From assembly GCF_001700505.1 (NCBI RefSeq), contig NZ_MAPV01000037.1:58789-122788 (forward strand): a stretch of 64,000 nucleotides of DNA. The letters run 5' to 3'. The notes under the pieces were generated by a model. That model saw only the letters and a list, made by a program, of their open reading frames with translations, was not told the origin of the DNA and did no database searches. Of the stretch, positions 33,366-42,401 are shown piece after piece. Position 1 is the stretch's first letter. Every line of letters begins with the position of its first letter. The DNA is from Streptomyces mutomycini (GTDB lineage: Bacteria > Actinomycetota > Actinomycetes > Streptomycetales > Streptomycetaceae). A program made the position numbers and the translations under genes.

Positions 33366-35567
33366 CTAGGAGGAGGCAGGACCCGCAGGCTCCAGCGGAA
33401 GAGCGACCATGGGGCCTTCGCCGACGCCGATGAGCAGCCCCGCCGTGATCAGGGCGGAGAACCGGTCGAGGCTCTCCGGGTGGAGCCAGGCGGTTTCGTG
33501 GGTCCGCAGATCGATCGCGCGGAGCCCCGCCGCACAGTGCTTGTAGACGTACTTGTCCCCGACAGTGGGAGCCACCTTCAGCTCGTGCCCGGACGCCACG
33601 GGATTCTTCTCCCGCCACAGCAGCGCGCCGGTGTCCGCGCTGATGGCCACGAGAGCCCGCGCTCCCACTGCTTCCACCGCGTAGACGACTTCGTCCCGCA
33701 CCGTGGGAGGGCCGTACGCGGTCACGTTCTTTCCCTGGTACCTCCAGGCCTCCCCGCCATCAGCCATGCGCCGCGCCCGCACCGCGTCCGACGCCGTGTA
33801 GAGGTGCTTGTCATCCACGGCGATGGGATTGCGGGCGGCATCGTCGGCGTTGAGACCGAGGGGCGCCCGCCAGACACCGGTTCCTGTGCGCGTGTCGACG
33901 ACGAGTACGTCGACCCCGCCGGACTCGGTACGGAAGAAGAGGACCAGGTTCGATCCGTTCGCGCGCACTCCGGTCACCCAGGGGTATTCCCCGGGGACGG
34001 CCTCGTCCAGGATCAGCTCGGTGCGCCTCCTGCCCGTCGAGAGCGAGAAGGAGGCGATGAGCCAGCCCCGTTCGGGGCCGACGCCGCTCGACTCGTCGGT
34101 GTCTTCCTTGCGCACCCGCGCCGTGAGCAGCCACGCGACGTCGCCGTCGATGCCGAGCAGCTGATTTCCCACCAGCTTCCCGTTGTACGCCTTCGCGCTC
34201 ACGGCCGGATCCATCAGACTTCCGTCCTCGAGGTCGATCTGCGCGATGTGCAGTCCCTCTCTCGGGTACAGGGAGTAGTCCACCGCGAAGAGCCTCTCTC
34301 CGTCCGTGGCCACGTCCCAGGAACTCAGCACCGCGTTGCCGGACCACAGGTTTCGTCCGCTCGACGCCTCGACGGCGCTCACCCCGGCCTCGGTGGTCAC
34401 GATCAGCTTGTCGCCGACCACCAGCGGACGCCCCAGCTCAGCGGGTGCCGCCGTTACGACGTTTCTCCGCCACAGGGCGGCAGGAGCGTTGCCGGAGTCC
34501 GTGGACTTCGGTGTGTCCGGGTCCCGCTCTCGCGTCGATGCCCACACAGCTGCGCCGATCGCTGTCGTGGCCAGCAGCGAACTGCCTGTGATGTTGAAGA
34601 GCCTGCGGCGGCTCAAGTCGGGCGCGGCGGTGACCGGGACGGTCTCGGCGACTGGGTGACCGGCGGGAGCGGGAAGCCGTTCCGGCCGGTACTGCCAGAC
34701 CGCCGATGCCCGCCGGGCTATTTCTGCCAGCAGCGCATCGGGCAGGTGGTCGGCGAAGTGGCCCTGACCGCCGTGTAGCCGCGCGACGAGGTCGTGGGTG
34801 GTGGGCCGTCCGGCCGGGTCCTTGGCCAGGCAGGGGCCGAGGATCGGGGCCAGGGCCTGGGGGAGGCCGGTGAGGTCCGGGTCGGAGTAGCGCACTCGGT
34901 AGAGCAGGTCCGCCGGCTGCCCGGTGCCGAACGGCCCGTGGCCCGTGGCGGCGTGCAGCAGCACCCCGGCGAGGGCGAACACGTCGCCCGCTGCCGTGTG
35001 TTCCTGTCCGACGGCCTGCTCGGGGGACATGAAGGCAGGGGTGCCGGCGGCCGAGCCCGTGCGGGTGAGCCGGTCGTCGCCGGACGCGCGTGCGATGCCG
35101 AAGTCGATGATCTTCGGTCCATAGGCGGTGACCATCACGTTCGAGGGCTTCAGGTCGCGGTGGACGATGCCGGAGGCGTGGAGTTGGGCGAGGGCTCCGG
35201 CGAGTGCGGCGCCCAGGGCGCGCACGGACTCCTCAGGCAGGGGGCCGCAGAGATCGACGGCGTCGTCGAGGGGCGGGCCGAGGACGTATTCGGTGGCGAG
35301 CCACGGGGCGGGCGCCAGCGGGTCGGCGTCGACGACTACGGCGCCGTGGTGGCCGCCGATGATGCGCGCCGCGTCCGTCTCCAGACGGAAGCGGGTGCGG
35401 GCCGCCGGGTCGGACGCGATGGACGGGTGCATGGTCTTCAGAGCGACGGTACGGCCGCTCGCCGAGCGAGCCAGGTAGACGGTTCCCATGCCGCCGTGGC
35501 CCAGCCGGGCGAGCAGCCGGAAGCCCGCCAGGCCGGCCGGGTCGTCATGGGACAGGGGGGTGAGCAT
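33366..35567 (-). CDS. Ser/Thr protein kinase with PQQ-repeat domain
   Basis: A 733-residue paralog of the gene downstream. The kinase domain has GHGGMGTVYLA, VALKTMHP, IVHRDLKPSNVMV, IIDFGIARASG and PAFMSPEQ. A single membrane helix (LFNITGSSLLATTAIGAAVW) is near residue 315-335. The propeller-like outer region follows, with blades VSAVEASSGRNLWSGN, VLVVDTRTGTGVWRAP and LVAISADTGALLWREK. It starts 5 nt after the stop of the pseudokinase gene, implying translational coupling. Substrate and ligand are unknown. Confidence 0.92.
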   Translation of the reverse strand: MLTPLSHDDPAGLAGFRLLARLGHGGMGTVYLARSASGRTVALKTMHPSIASDPAARTRFRLETDAARIIGGHHGAVVVDADPLAPAPWLATEYVLGPPLDDAVDLCGPLPEESVRALGAALAGALAQLHASGIVHRDLKPSNVMVTAYGPKIIDFGIARASGDDRLTRTGSAAGTPAFMSPEQAVGQEHTAAGDVFALAGVLLHAATGHGPFGTGQPADLLYRVRYSDPDLTGLPQALAPILGPCLAKDPAGRPTTHDLVARLHGGQGHFADHLPDALLAEIARRASAVWQYRPERLPAPAGHPVAETVPVTAAPDLSRRRLFNITGSSLLATTAIGAAVWASTRERDPDTPKSTDSGNAPAALWRRNVVTAAPAELGRPLVVGDKLIVTTEAGVSAVEASSGRNLWSGNAVLSSWDVATDGERLFAVDYSLYPREGLHIAQIDLEDGSLMDPAVSAKAYNGKLVGNQLLGIDGDVAWLLTARVRKEDTDESSGVGPERGWLIASFSLSTGRRRTELILDEAVPGEYPWVTGVRANGSNLVLFFRTESGGVDVLVVDTRTGTGVWRAPLGLNADDAARNPIAVDDKHLYTASDAVRARRMADGGEAWRYQGKNVTAYGPPTVRDEVVYAVEAVGARALVAISADTGALLWREKNPVASGHELKVAPTVGDKYVYKHCAAGLRAIDLRTHETAWLHPESLDRFSALITAGLLIGVGEGPMVALPLEPAGPASS

Positions 35568-35571
35568 CGCG

Positions 35572-36498
35572 TCAGTTCCCGGCCGTCCGTGAGATCGGAG
35601 TAAGGACTTCCGCGGCGAGGACCTCCGCGGACTGGCGCGCGATGGCCGCGATCACCCGGCTGGGCAGCCAGCCCGGGCCCAGCAGCGCACCGGACGGGTC
35701 CAGGACCGTTGCCATGGGGGTGGACGCCGCTCCGGCGAGCGTGCTCAGCACCTCGGACGCGGTCGGCCGGGCGGCGGCGTCGCGCGTCAGACAGCGCGTG
35801 ACCGGCGACCGCAGTGACGGGGGAAGTTCCGAAGAGTCGGGGACCGTGTGGCCGGTCGCCGCGTATGCCAGGACCGCACCCAGTCCGTAGACGTCGCCGG
35901 GTGGCCGGGGCCGCCCGCCCGACGCCTGCTCCGGGGCCAGGCTGCCGGGCTCGAGCCCGGGCAGGCCGGTGCGCCGCTCGCCGTCCGGGGCCGCCGTGCG
36001 GACCGCGCCGAAGCAGCTCAGACGCGGCCCGTCCCAGGCGAGGAGCACGGAGGCGGGGGAGAGACCGGCGTGCGTGATGCCGACGGCGTGCGCACCCGCG
36101 AGCGTCTCGGACAGGGCCGCCCCCAGGGCCCGGACGGTGCGCTCGGGAAGCGGGCCGCCGTGTACGGCGAGCGCTACCGGGAGCGGGAGTACGGGAAGGT
36201 ACGGAGAGGCGTACCAGGGGGTCTCGGACGGGGCGGCCAGCTCTGCGACCGGCAGCACCCACGGGCCGATGAGCCGGCGGGCCGCGTCGGCCTCGACGAG
36301 GAAGCGCCCCGGATCGGCGCCGTCGAGCGGCGCGCTGACGATTACCGTGCGGTCACCGTCCGCGCTACGCCCGATGAACCGGCGTACGGCGACCGGAGGT
36401 TGGCCGGGGCCACTCGGATCGATACGGGTGATGAGGTGGTACGGGCCGATCCGTCGCGCCCTGTCCGGGCGCGAACTTTCCGTGTGCACTCGTTCCAT
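35572..36498 (-). CDS. Kinase-fold pseudokinase
   Basis: A 308-residue protein with a recognisable Hanks-kinase fold but missing key residues. The VAIK lysine is arginine (VAVRRFIG), the catalytic-loop HRD is HAG (GITHAGLSPASVLL), DFG is CFG (RLSCFGAVRT) and the glycine loop is degenerate (ITRIDPSGPGQP). APEQ and the F-helix region (LAPEQASGG...GDVYGLGAVLAYAATGH) are preserved. It has no membrane segment or sensor domain. As first gene of a three-gene operon with two active kinases it may be an allosteric partner or scaffold (inference). Confidence 0.85.
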   Translation of the reverse strand: MERVHTESSRPDRARRIGPYHLITRIDPSGPGQPPVAVRRFIGRSADGDRTVIVSAPLDGADPGRFLVEADAARRLIGPWVLPVAELAAPSETPWYASPYLPVLPLPVALAVHGGPLPERTVRALGAALSETLAGAHAVGITHAGLSPASVLLAWDGPRLSCFGAVRTAAPDGERRTGLPGLEPGSLAPEQASGGRPRPPGDVYGLGAVLAYAATGHTVPDSSELPPSLRSPVTRCLTRDAAARPTASEVLSTLAGAASTPMATVLDPSGALLGPGWLPSRVIAAIARQSAEVLAAEVLTPISRTAGN

Positions 36499-36733
36499 TT
36501 GCGAATCCCCCCACCCGCGACAGCCGCCAGATGAGACTACCGGCGTGACGGTGCGGCCGGACGGGAGGGCTGGTACGGGGGCTCAGTACCGGCTTGCCGA
36601 CTCGGGGTGAGGAAGGGACACGTCTGCCGGGCCGTGGCACCCGCAACGGACCCGGCAGCGGAACGGAGGCGGCGATCAACTCGTAGGCGTTGGAGGGTGT
36701 CGGCCCTGCCGAGTCGCCGGACGCATCGATGGG

Positions 36734-37144
36734 TCAGCACCTCCGGTGCCACCAGGCCGACTCCGGATCTGACGCGGGCTCATGATGAGTCCGCATGAGC
36801 AGCACCGTGTCCAGGCGCTCCGTCTGCGAACGGAGTTCGGCGGCAGCCCGCGGCGGAAGCATGAACAGAGCCTCTTCGAGCTTGTCCCGTGCCCAGCCCT
36901 CACCGCAGCACGAGCAGGCGAACTCTGTCTCCCACCGACTCCAACGGCGCTCGGCGCCGTGGACACGCACGGACCAGACGCTCAACGCCAGTGCCACGAT
37001 GCCGGGAGACAGCCGCTCCCGTTCGAGCACACGGACGGCGGCATTCGCAGCCCCCGACAGGCCCGGGACATCGCGGTACCGCACCCAGGGACTTCCCCGG
37101 CCGCGTTCCCGCGGTCGAAGTGAAGCCGGCGATCTACGTGGCAC
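36734..37144 (-). CDS. Hypothetical protein with CxCC motif
   Basis: A protein of up to 136 residues. The middle reads SVWSVRVHGAERRWSRWETE followed by FACSCCGEGWARDKLEEALF and LPPRAAAELRSQTERLDTVL. The Cys cluster CSCC plus a later W-rich end (ESAWWHRRC) suggests a small metal-binding or zinc-ribbon protein. I recognise no named family. Third-base GC supports coding. The start is uncertain; residues 1-18 are Arg/Pro-rich and could be non-coding. Confidence 0.6.
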   Translation of the reverse strand: MPRRSPASLRPRERGRGSPWVRYRDVPGLSGAANAAVRVLERERLSPGIVALALSVWSVRVHGAERRWSRWETEFACSCCGEGWARDKLEEALFMLPPRAAAELRSQTERLDTVLLMRTHHEPASDPESAWWHRRC

Positions 37145-37571
37145 AGCCCCTTCGGACGCAAGTCATGGAGTGCGTTCTTTCGACAGTCATGTTCCGGCGG
37201 ACAGGATTCCGCACGAGGAGGGGACATGGTCGCAGGTTGTCGGGCAATCGCATAGCCCGGATGCGGCGGAGGCGTCTGCGTACATCGGCTCAGGTGCACG
37301 ACACCGTGGGCCGACAGGGGCCGATGCGACCGGTCTCCTCGTGGGTGTGCCGGTGTGCCGGTGGGTCTCTTGCCTCAGCAGGTGCGGGCGGTCATTTCGG
37401 GAAGATATGCAGCATTTGTTGGTCCTTATGGTCGACGAACTCACGCTCCAAATGTTCCCTATTATCGTGGCGGAAAGCGCAGCCCAGGGAGCGTGCGTAA
37501 AGGGAGTGGCTGCTCGTTTTCGTGATATAGTTCTCATGGATTTATACGACGCCACGAAAAAGGGGAACGGC
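37145..37571. other. 427-nt stretch of lower GC without a supported gene
   Basis: The region has visibly more A/T than its neighbours and precedes the gene at 37572. The same frame as that gene remains open upstream (from an ATG at 37407, MQHLLVLMVDEL), so an extended start cannot be excluded. Otherwise I see nothing in it. Confidence 0.4.
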
Positions 37572-38171
37572 GTGAATACCGAGAAGGTTACGGCTCGACG
37601 TCTCACGGTCGGAGAGGTATCGGAACTGGGCCTCCAGGACGGCATTTTCGTCTCGGCAGAGATGGATGGCCTTCCTCTCGACTGCTATGCACCGGCTTTC
37701 CTCACGGAGCCGGGCAAGAATTTCGAGGGAGGGTCCTTCGTCGCGAGGACGATCTTCGGCAGGGAAATTCATGTTCTCCCCGACAATGTCGAAGAGTGCG
37801 GGATCTGGGTTGCCGACAAGGCGGGTGAAGAGATCGAGGTTCTCCAGAGCGCCGGCGTTCTCCTGAACCTCGCCCTTTTCGTGCCGGACGGGAACAAGGA
37901 CTCTTTGGACTCGCTCTACTCCGCCGCACGGGATGCGTTCGGCGCGGGGATCGTCCAGCGTTGGAGCGAGGAAACCGTCGCGGTGCCGGACGTCAAGGTC
38001 GACCTGTACGAGGAGCCGGCCCGGGGACGGAAGAACACGAACAGCCAGAACCGCGACCGCCGCGCCCTGGACATCTACCCGACCCGAGTGCGGTTCCTGG
38101 AGCCCAGCGACGGCTGGAAGTTCGTCGTCGAACCGCACAAGCAGGTCGTCGATGACACACCGACGATCTGA
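37572..38171 (+). CDS. Hypothetical protein, low-GC gene
   Basis: About 199 residues from a GTG at 37572 preceded by AAGGGG. It reads VNTEKVTARRLTVGEVSELG, later VSAEMDGLPLDCYAPAFLTE, EIHVLPDNVEECGIWVADKA and LEPSDGWKFVVEPHK near the end. There are no membrane segments or recognised motif. The first 300 nt use more A/T at third positions than neighbouring genes, a sign of possible recent transfer. A rho-independent-type hairpin follows at 38203. Function unknown. Confidence 0.6.
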   Translation: MNTEKVTARRLTVGEVSELGLQDGIFVSAEMDGLPLDCYAPAFLTEPGKNFEGGSFVARTIFGREIHVLPDNVEECGIWVADKAGEEIEVLQSAGVLLNLALFVPDGNKDSLDSLYSAARDAFGAGIVQRWSEETVAVPDVKVDLYEEPARGRKNTNSQNRDRRALDIYPTRVRFLEPSDGWKFVVEPHKQVVDDTPTI

Positions 38172-38202
38172 CCTGATGGCAGGTTAGGCCTCTATCCGTC
38201 GC

Positions 38203-38240
38203 GGGAGCCCGTCAGCTTGCTGGCGGGCTCCTTCGTGTCT
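38203..38240 (+). terminator. Hairpin terminator
   Basis: GGGAGCCCGTCAGC and the facing TGGCGGGCTCC form a strong stem around TTGC, followed by a T-rich run (TTCGTGTCTTC), 32 nt after the stop at 38171. Confidence 0.7.
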
Positions 38241-38593
38241 TCGGGCCTGTGGACCGGCCGCTCGACTGCCGCCCGGGTGAGCCGCGGGCCCTTCGGGCGG
38301 CCGGTCAGGCCGTCTTCGCCGGTCTTGGCTGCCAAGGCGCCCGTCGTGCCTGCTCGTGGGGCACTCGACGAGGGCGCGACGGCCTCCGCCGGGACGCGCA
38401 CGGATCATCGTCTGCTGCCCTCACCGGTACTTCTTCCAGTTCGTTGCGCCCCTCGTCTGTCGCGGAACTCCTGCGTTTGTCGGCGGCTTCCTGCGGGTTC
38501 GTCCGAGATCGGTAACAAGGGGATCTCGTAGGGGCGTTCGTGTGACTTCATGGGACCAGGGCATCGGCGGAGGCAGCAAAGGGGCGGGCGGAC
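38241..38593. other. 353-nt stretch without a supported gene
   Basis: Short open frames exist on both strands but none has a family motif or a good ribosome site. It presumably contains the promoter of the deacetylase gene. Confidence 0.4.
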
Positions 38594-39364
38594 ATGGCGA
38601 GGCACAAGGGACGGGCATGGCACGGCCGGCTTCTCGCGGCGGGGCTCGGTGTGACGGTGCTCGCCGCTGCCGCCTCGGTGTGGACCGCACAGGCCGGCCC
38701 CGCCGGCGGACGGCAGCCGCAAGCAGGTGTCTCGGCGCCGGACGCCCGGTCCCAGGAACAGGTGGCGGAGGACATCGCGCACGCCTCCGACCGTGGCGCA
38801 CGGGGCGTCAACATCACCATCGACGACGGACCGGACCCGGTCTGGACGCCCCAGGTGCTGCAACTGCTGAAGGACAGCGGTGTGAAGGCCACGTTCTGCA
38901 TGGTGGGCACGCAGGCCCGGGCTCACCCGGACCTGGTCAAGGCGGTCGTGGCGGCCGGACACCGGCTGTGCAACCACACCGTCTCGCACGACACCACCAT
39001 GGACACCAAGTCCGAGGCCTACCAGTCCCAGCAGATCCTGGATGCCGAACGCATGATCACCAAGGCGTCCGGCGGCGTACGGCCGCAGTACTACCGGGCC
39101 CCGGGCGGTGCTTTCACCCCGTACAGCCGGCAGCTCGCCGCGTCCCGGGGGATGAGGCCGCTGGGCTGGAACGTCGACTCCAAGGACTTCGAGCAGCCCG
39201 GCGTGGACACCATGGTCGCCACTGTGAAGAGCGAGATCTCAGGCGGTCCGACCGTCCTTTTCCATGACGCGGGAGGAGACCGCTCCCAGACCCTGGGCGC
39301 CCTGCGCGAGGTGCTGCCCTGGCTGAGGCAGCAGGGGTACTCCTTCGGCTTTCCCGTGCGGTGA
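38594..39364 (+). CDS. Secreted polysaccharide deacetylase (NodB family, CE4)
   Basis: A 256-residue exported enzyme. The signal peptide LLAAGLGVTVLAAAASVWTA is followed by a NodB domain. Motif 1 is ITIDDGPDPVWTPQVL (catalytic base and metal Asp), motif 2 is LCNHTVSHDTTM (metal His residues), motif 3 is YYRAPGGAFTPYS, motif 4 is LGWNVDSKDFE and motif 5 is GGPTVLFHDAGG. It would remove acetyl groups from peptidoglycan, chitin or xylan outside the cell; the substrate is not determinable. Confidence 0.93.
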   Translation: MARHKGRAWHGRLLAAGLGVTVLAAAASVWTAQAGPAGGRQPQAGVSAPDARSQEQVAEDIAHASDRGARGVNITIDDGPDPVWTPQVLQLLKDSGVKATFCMVGTQARAHPDLVKAVVAAGHRLCNHTVSHDTTMDTKSEAYQSQQILDAERMITKASGGVRPQYYRAPGGAFTPYSRQLAASRGMRPLGWNVDSKDFEQPGVDTMVATVKSEISGGPTVLFHDAGGDRSQTLGALREVLPWLRQQGYSFGFPVR

Positions 39365-39565
39365 GTGGACCGCCCCTTACTTCCGCGTCGATCCGGCAAT
39401 GAGGGGGTCCGGAGTCGGCCTCGTTGCCACGGGCGCCGGGGTGAGGTTGTAGCGGCCACCGCGGCGCAGCAGGTCGTCGTGGTCCCCCGACCGGCCGCTG
39501 CGCATACGACAACGGCCGGCCAGACGTGGGTGGTTGGTGCCAAAGGGGTGTGTTCCCCGTGACCG

Positions 39566-40993
39566 TCAGCCCACCGGCACGGTCACGGCACGGATCTCGC
39601 TGTACGGCGAGTAGTTCCCGGCCGCGTCAAAGGTACGTGCCCTGTACTCGTAGGTGCGCCCGTCGGCGGGCAGCGGGTCGCAGATGGTGGCCGTGGCGCC
39701 CAGGCGCGGATCGTAGCCCTTGTGCAGGACGACCCACCAGGTGTCCGAGCCCGCTGTGCGGCGCTCGATCGCGAGGCCGGTGAAGTCGCGGATCGGCGCC
39801 GGCGTGTAGTCGGTGGCGGTCGCCTGTATGCCGCTCGCGCAGGAGCCCAGGGTCAGCTCGGGGGCGTAGGCGGGGCCGATGCGGTCGGGGATGTCGAGCC
39901 AGAGCTCGTGGGCGGCGGTGGCGTCGAGCCAGCCCGGGTTGTATGTGGTGGTGCCGCCGTCGTTGGTCACGAGGACGCGGTAGTGGCGGGTCTCGCCGTC
40001 GGCGGTGACGGGGGCGGTGGTCCAGGTGCTGCCCCTGGTGGTGCCCAGCGGGACCCAGACGTAGGAGCCGTCCACCTTGTCGTTGCTCAGGACCGTGTAG
40101 TGGTCGAAGTGCGGCTCGGTGTTGAGGGGCCAGTTCAGGATGACCTTGCCGGTCGCCTTGTCGTAGGTGCCGGTCAGCGAGGTGACGACGGGCAGTGGAC
40201 GGACGATGGTGTCCGTGCTGCCCGACGAGGTGTTGCCCGCCTTGTCCTTGGCGCGAACCTCGTAGTAGTAGGGCGTGCGGTCGTCGGGGTTCACGAGGGG
40301 GTCGGTGTGGCTGCGCGCGGTGGTCGTGGTGACCCTCGTCCAGGTGCTGGAGCCGACGGGCCGCCGATAGAGGGAGTAACTCGCCAGGTCCATCTCCTTG
40401 TTGGCGGACCAGGAGAGGGTCGTCTTGCGCGTCGTGGTGTTGTAAGCGGTCTTCACGCCGGTGGGGGCCAGTGGCTTCGTCTTGTCGTACGTGGCCGAGG
40501 TCCGGGGCCCGTAGGTGTACGTGACCTTCGCGGCGCCGGTCCAGTTCACGTAGTCGACGCGGAGGGTGTGCTTGCCGGAGGGGACGGTGAGGTTGACGCT
40601 CTTGGAGCGGGCGGTGTCCCCGGTGCCCTTCCACAGGTCGATCTTGCGGACGCCGTCCAGGTAGACGCGGACACCGTCGGTGGCGGAGGCGGTGAACGTG
40701 AAGGGGCCTCCGGAGCCGAAGTCGCGGGTCACCGACCAGCGGACACCGAAGTTGTTCGACGGCACACCGGACACCGGGGCGCCGGACCAGCTCTGGCTGA
40801 TGGCGCTGTCGCAGTCGGTCTTCACGGGGGAGCCGGAGAACGAGGTGTTCTTGTAGAACGTCCGCTTGTAAACGTTGGTCGAGCAGGTGACGTCGGCGGC
40901 TGCCGCCTGCGGGGCGGAGACCAGCAGGCTGCCGAGGACGACGGCGGACATGGCACCACCGGTCCGGGCGGCGACGAGACTCTTCAGGTGCAC
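39566..40993 (-). CDS. Secreted PA14-like/fibronectin-III protein, paralog A
   Basis: A 475-residue exported protein starting at a GTG (40993) with GAAAGG upstream. Its signal peptide is SAVVLGSLLVSAPQAAAA. Residues about 30-150 form a PA14-like beta domain (DGVRVYLDGVRKIDLWKG; GKHTLRVDYVNWTGAAKVTY). Fibronectin type III repeats follow (ATYDKTKPLAPTGVK, DMASY-type strands, YYYEVRAKDKAGNTSSGS) and a C-terminal repeat ends FDAAGNYSPYSEIRAVTV. It probably binds carbohydrate or another surface outside the cell. A longer paralog lies at 51966-54365 inside the cassette array; their first 130 residues are nearly the same. Confidence 0.85.
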   Translation of the reverse strand: MHLKSLVAARTGGAMSAVVLGSLLVSAPQAAAADVTCSTNVYKRTFYKNTSFSGSPVKTDCDSAISQSWSGAPVSGVPSNNFGVRWSVTRDFGSGGPFTFTASATDGVRVYLDGVRKIDLWKGTGDTARSKSVNLTVPSGKHTLRVDYVNWTGAAKVTYTYGPRTSATYDKTKPLAPTGVKTAYNTTTRKTTLSWSANKEMDLASYSLYRRPVGSSTWTRVTTTTARSHTDPLVNPDDRTPYYYEVRAKDKAGNTSSGSTDTIVRPLPVVTSLTGTYDKATGKVILNWPLNTEPHFDHYTVLSNDKVDGSYVWVPLGTTRGSTWTTAPVTADGETRHYRVLVTNDGGTTTYNPGWLDATAAHELWLDIPDRIGPAYAPELTLGSCASGIQATATDYTPAPIRDFTGLAIERRTAGSDTWWVVLHKGYDPRLGATATICDPLPADGRTYEYRARTFDAAGNYSPYSEIRAVTVPVG

Positions 40994-40999
40994 GGGGGC

Positions 41000-41678
41000 C
41001 TTTCGCGCTGTGCGGGCAGAACGTACAGCGTGGAGACCTGCGAGGCGGGAGGAAGGTTGCACGGCCTGCCCGGTGAGGTGAACGAGCGCGGAGGCGGTCG
41101 CGACGCCGGCTGCTTGATTCGGGACTTGTCACCTCGCCCCCGCCCACCGGTACTTGGAACGTTCAGCGAAATGAGCTTCGAGGTGGTGGGACCGCTCCGG
41201 AGCCGATGGTCCGGGGGTGCAGTGCGGTTCGGCCGAAGCCGTGGAGATCGCTGTCGAGTCGTGTGCGGTGGTGGAGCCGGATCGAACCACTCGCCTGGTG
41301 CCTGTGGTGACCGCTGTCCACCCCTGTGAGTGGGCACGGAGTGCTTGTGCCGTGCCGGCCGGTCTCCGCCATGGGCAGGTCGAGGGGGTGAGCGCTGTGG
41401 AAGCCCTTCTCCCCGGTCTCTCAGGCCCACTGCTGCCCCCGTGCGGTCCCTCCCCACAGGGCGCTGCAGAAGGTTCGCATGGCGGCTTGCCAGCCGGCTT
41501 GTTGGTGGTGGTTGATGGCAGCGACGGCCTGGTCGAGCTGGTCCGCCCGTCGACGCGGTGATGGAGACGTTCATCCAGCTGCGGCACGGGGCGTTGTGGT
41601 GCTGCTGCTGCTGCCGTCCGGTGTCGGTGGCGGTACGGATGCGGTGTCCGGCGGTGGTCACCCGTGTCCGCGGCGAGC
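41000..41678. other. About 680 nt without a supported gene
   Basis: Overlapping frames are open but contradict each other. One minus-strand frame (about 41430-41560) reads QLDQAVAAINHHQQAGWQAA before an early stop and could be a scrap of a decayed gene. I can assign no family. Confidence 0.35.
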
Positions 41679-42260
41679 TCAGGTGCGTGGGCCCGCTCCG
41701 TGCAGCAGGGTGTCGATGACGCGGGCGGCGAGGGTGTCGGTGTCGATGCCGGTATCGTCCGGGCTTCCGCGCAGGGACTCCCCGAGGAGCGCGTAGTAGA
41801 CCCGCCGTACCCAGTGGAGGTCGGCTGCCTCGTCGATGAGCTTGTCCGCCCGGGCCCGTTCCAGCACTGTGATGCAACGTCGGCCGATGTCCTCGTGGAG
41901 GGCGGCCGCTTCGCTGCCGGGATCGGCCGGCAGTTCCAGGGCGAATGCCCAGGCGCCTTTCACCTCGAGCACATTGGCCGTGATCCGGTGCAGTGCCACC
42001 AGGGGAGGGGCTGTGTCCGGCCGGCCGTCCTCCACGGCTTCGACGAGCTGGCGGGCGGCTGACGAAGCCAGGGCGTCGATCAGTGCCTGCCGGTGGGCGA
42101 ACCGCCGGTGGATCGTCGTCCTGGCCACCCCCGCCGCGGCCGCGATCTGCTCCATCGACGCGCCGGGATCCTTGGAGAGCACGCGTTCGGCTGCCTCCAG
42201 GATCGCGCGCACACTGCGCTCCGCGTCCGCCCGCAACGGCCGTGCCGCTGTCTCACTCAT
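41679..42260 (-). CDS. TetR/AcrR-family regulator
   Basis: A 193-residue repressor. The N-terminal HTH is AERSVRAILEAAERVLSKDP...GASMEQIAAAAGVARTTIHR then RFAHRQALIDALA, the TetR signature. The C-terminal ligand domain is all-helical with RRVYYALLGESLRG. It is divergent from an SDR/EamA operon, and an 8-bp inverted repeat at 42320-42345 between the two is a likely operator. It probably represses the adjacent genes until an unknown small molecule binds. Confidence 0.9.
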   Translation of the reverse strand: MSETAARPLRADAERSVRAILEAAERVLSKDPGASMEQIAAAAGVARTTIHRRFAHRQALIDALASSAARQLVEAVEDGRPDTAPPLVALHRITANVLEVKGAWAFALELPADPGSEAAALHEDIGRRCITVLERARADKLIDEAADLHWVRRVYYALLGESLRGSPDDTGIDTDTLAARVIDTLLHGAGPRT

Positions 42261-42319
42261 GGCGCCTCCCGCTCATCTGCTCGACTTCGAAACGATACAC
42301 CGCTGGGCCACCTCTGGAT

Positions 42320-42345
42320 TAACTGCATCGGATCTGTTGCAGTTA
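42320..42345. promoter_or_regulatory. Candidate TetR-family operator
   Basis: TAACTGCA and TGCAGTTA are perfect 8-bp arms 10 nt apart, located in the 141-nt region between the divergent TetR gene (start 42260) and the SDR gene (start 42402). Confidence 0.6.
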
Positions 42346-42401
42346 TGTGGAGAGTAGGTACTCTTCAGTCCTAGTTCCTCGTTGAGTGAAGGAGATTTCC
42401 T

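Noticed and set aside
38192..38401. 69-codon minus-strand frame after the hypothetical gene
   Set aside because: It overlaps the terminator hairpin and has no ribosome site or recognisable motif.
41129..41587. A gene in the 41000-41678 interval
   Set aside because: Three overlapping frames are open but none has a start with ribosome site, a family motif or consistent third-base GC.
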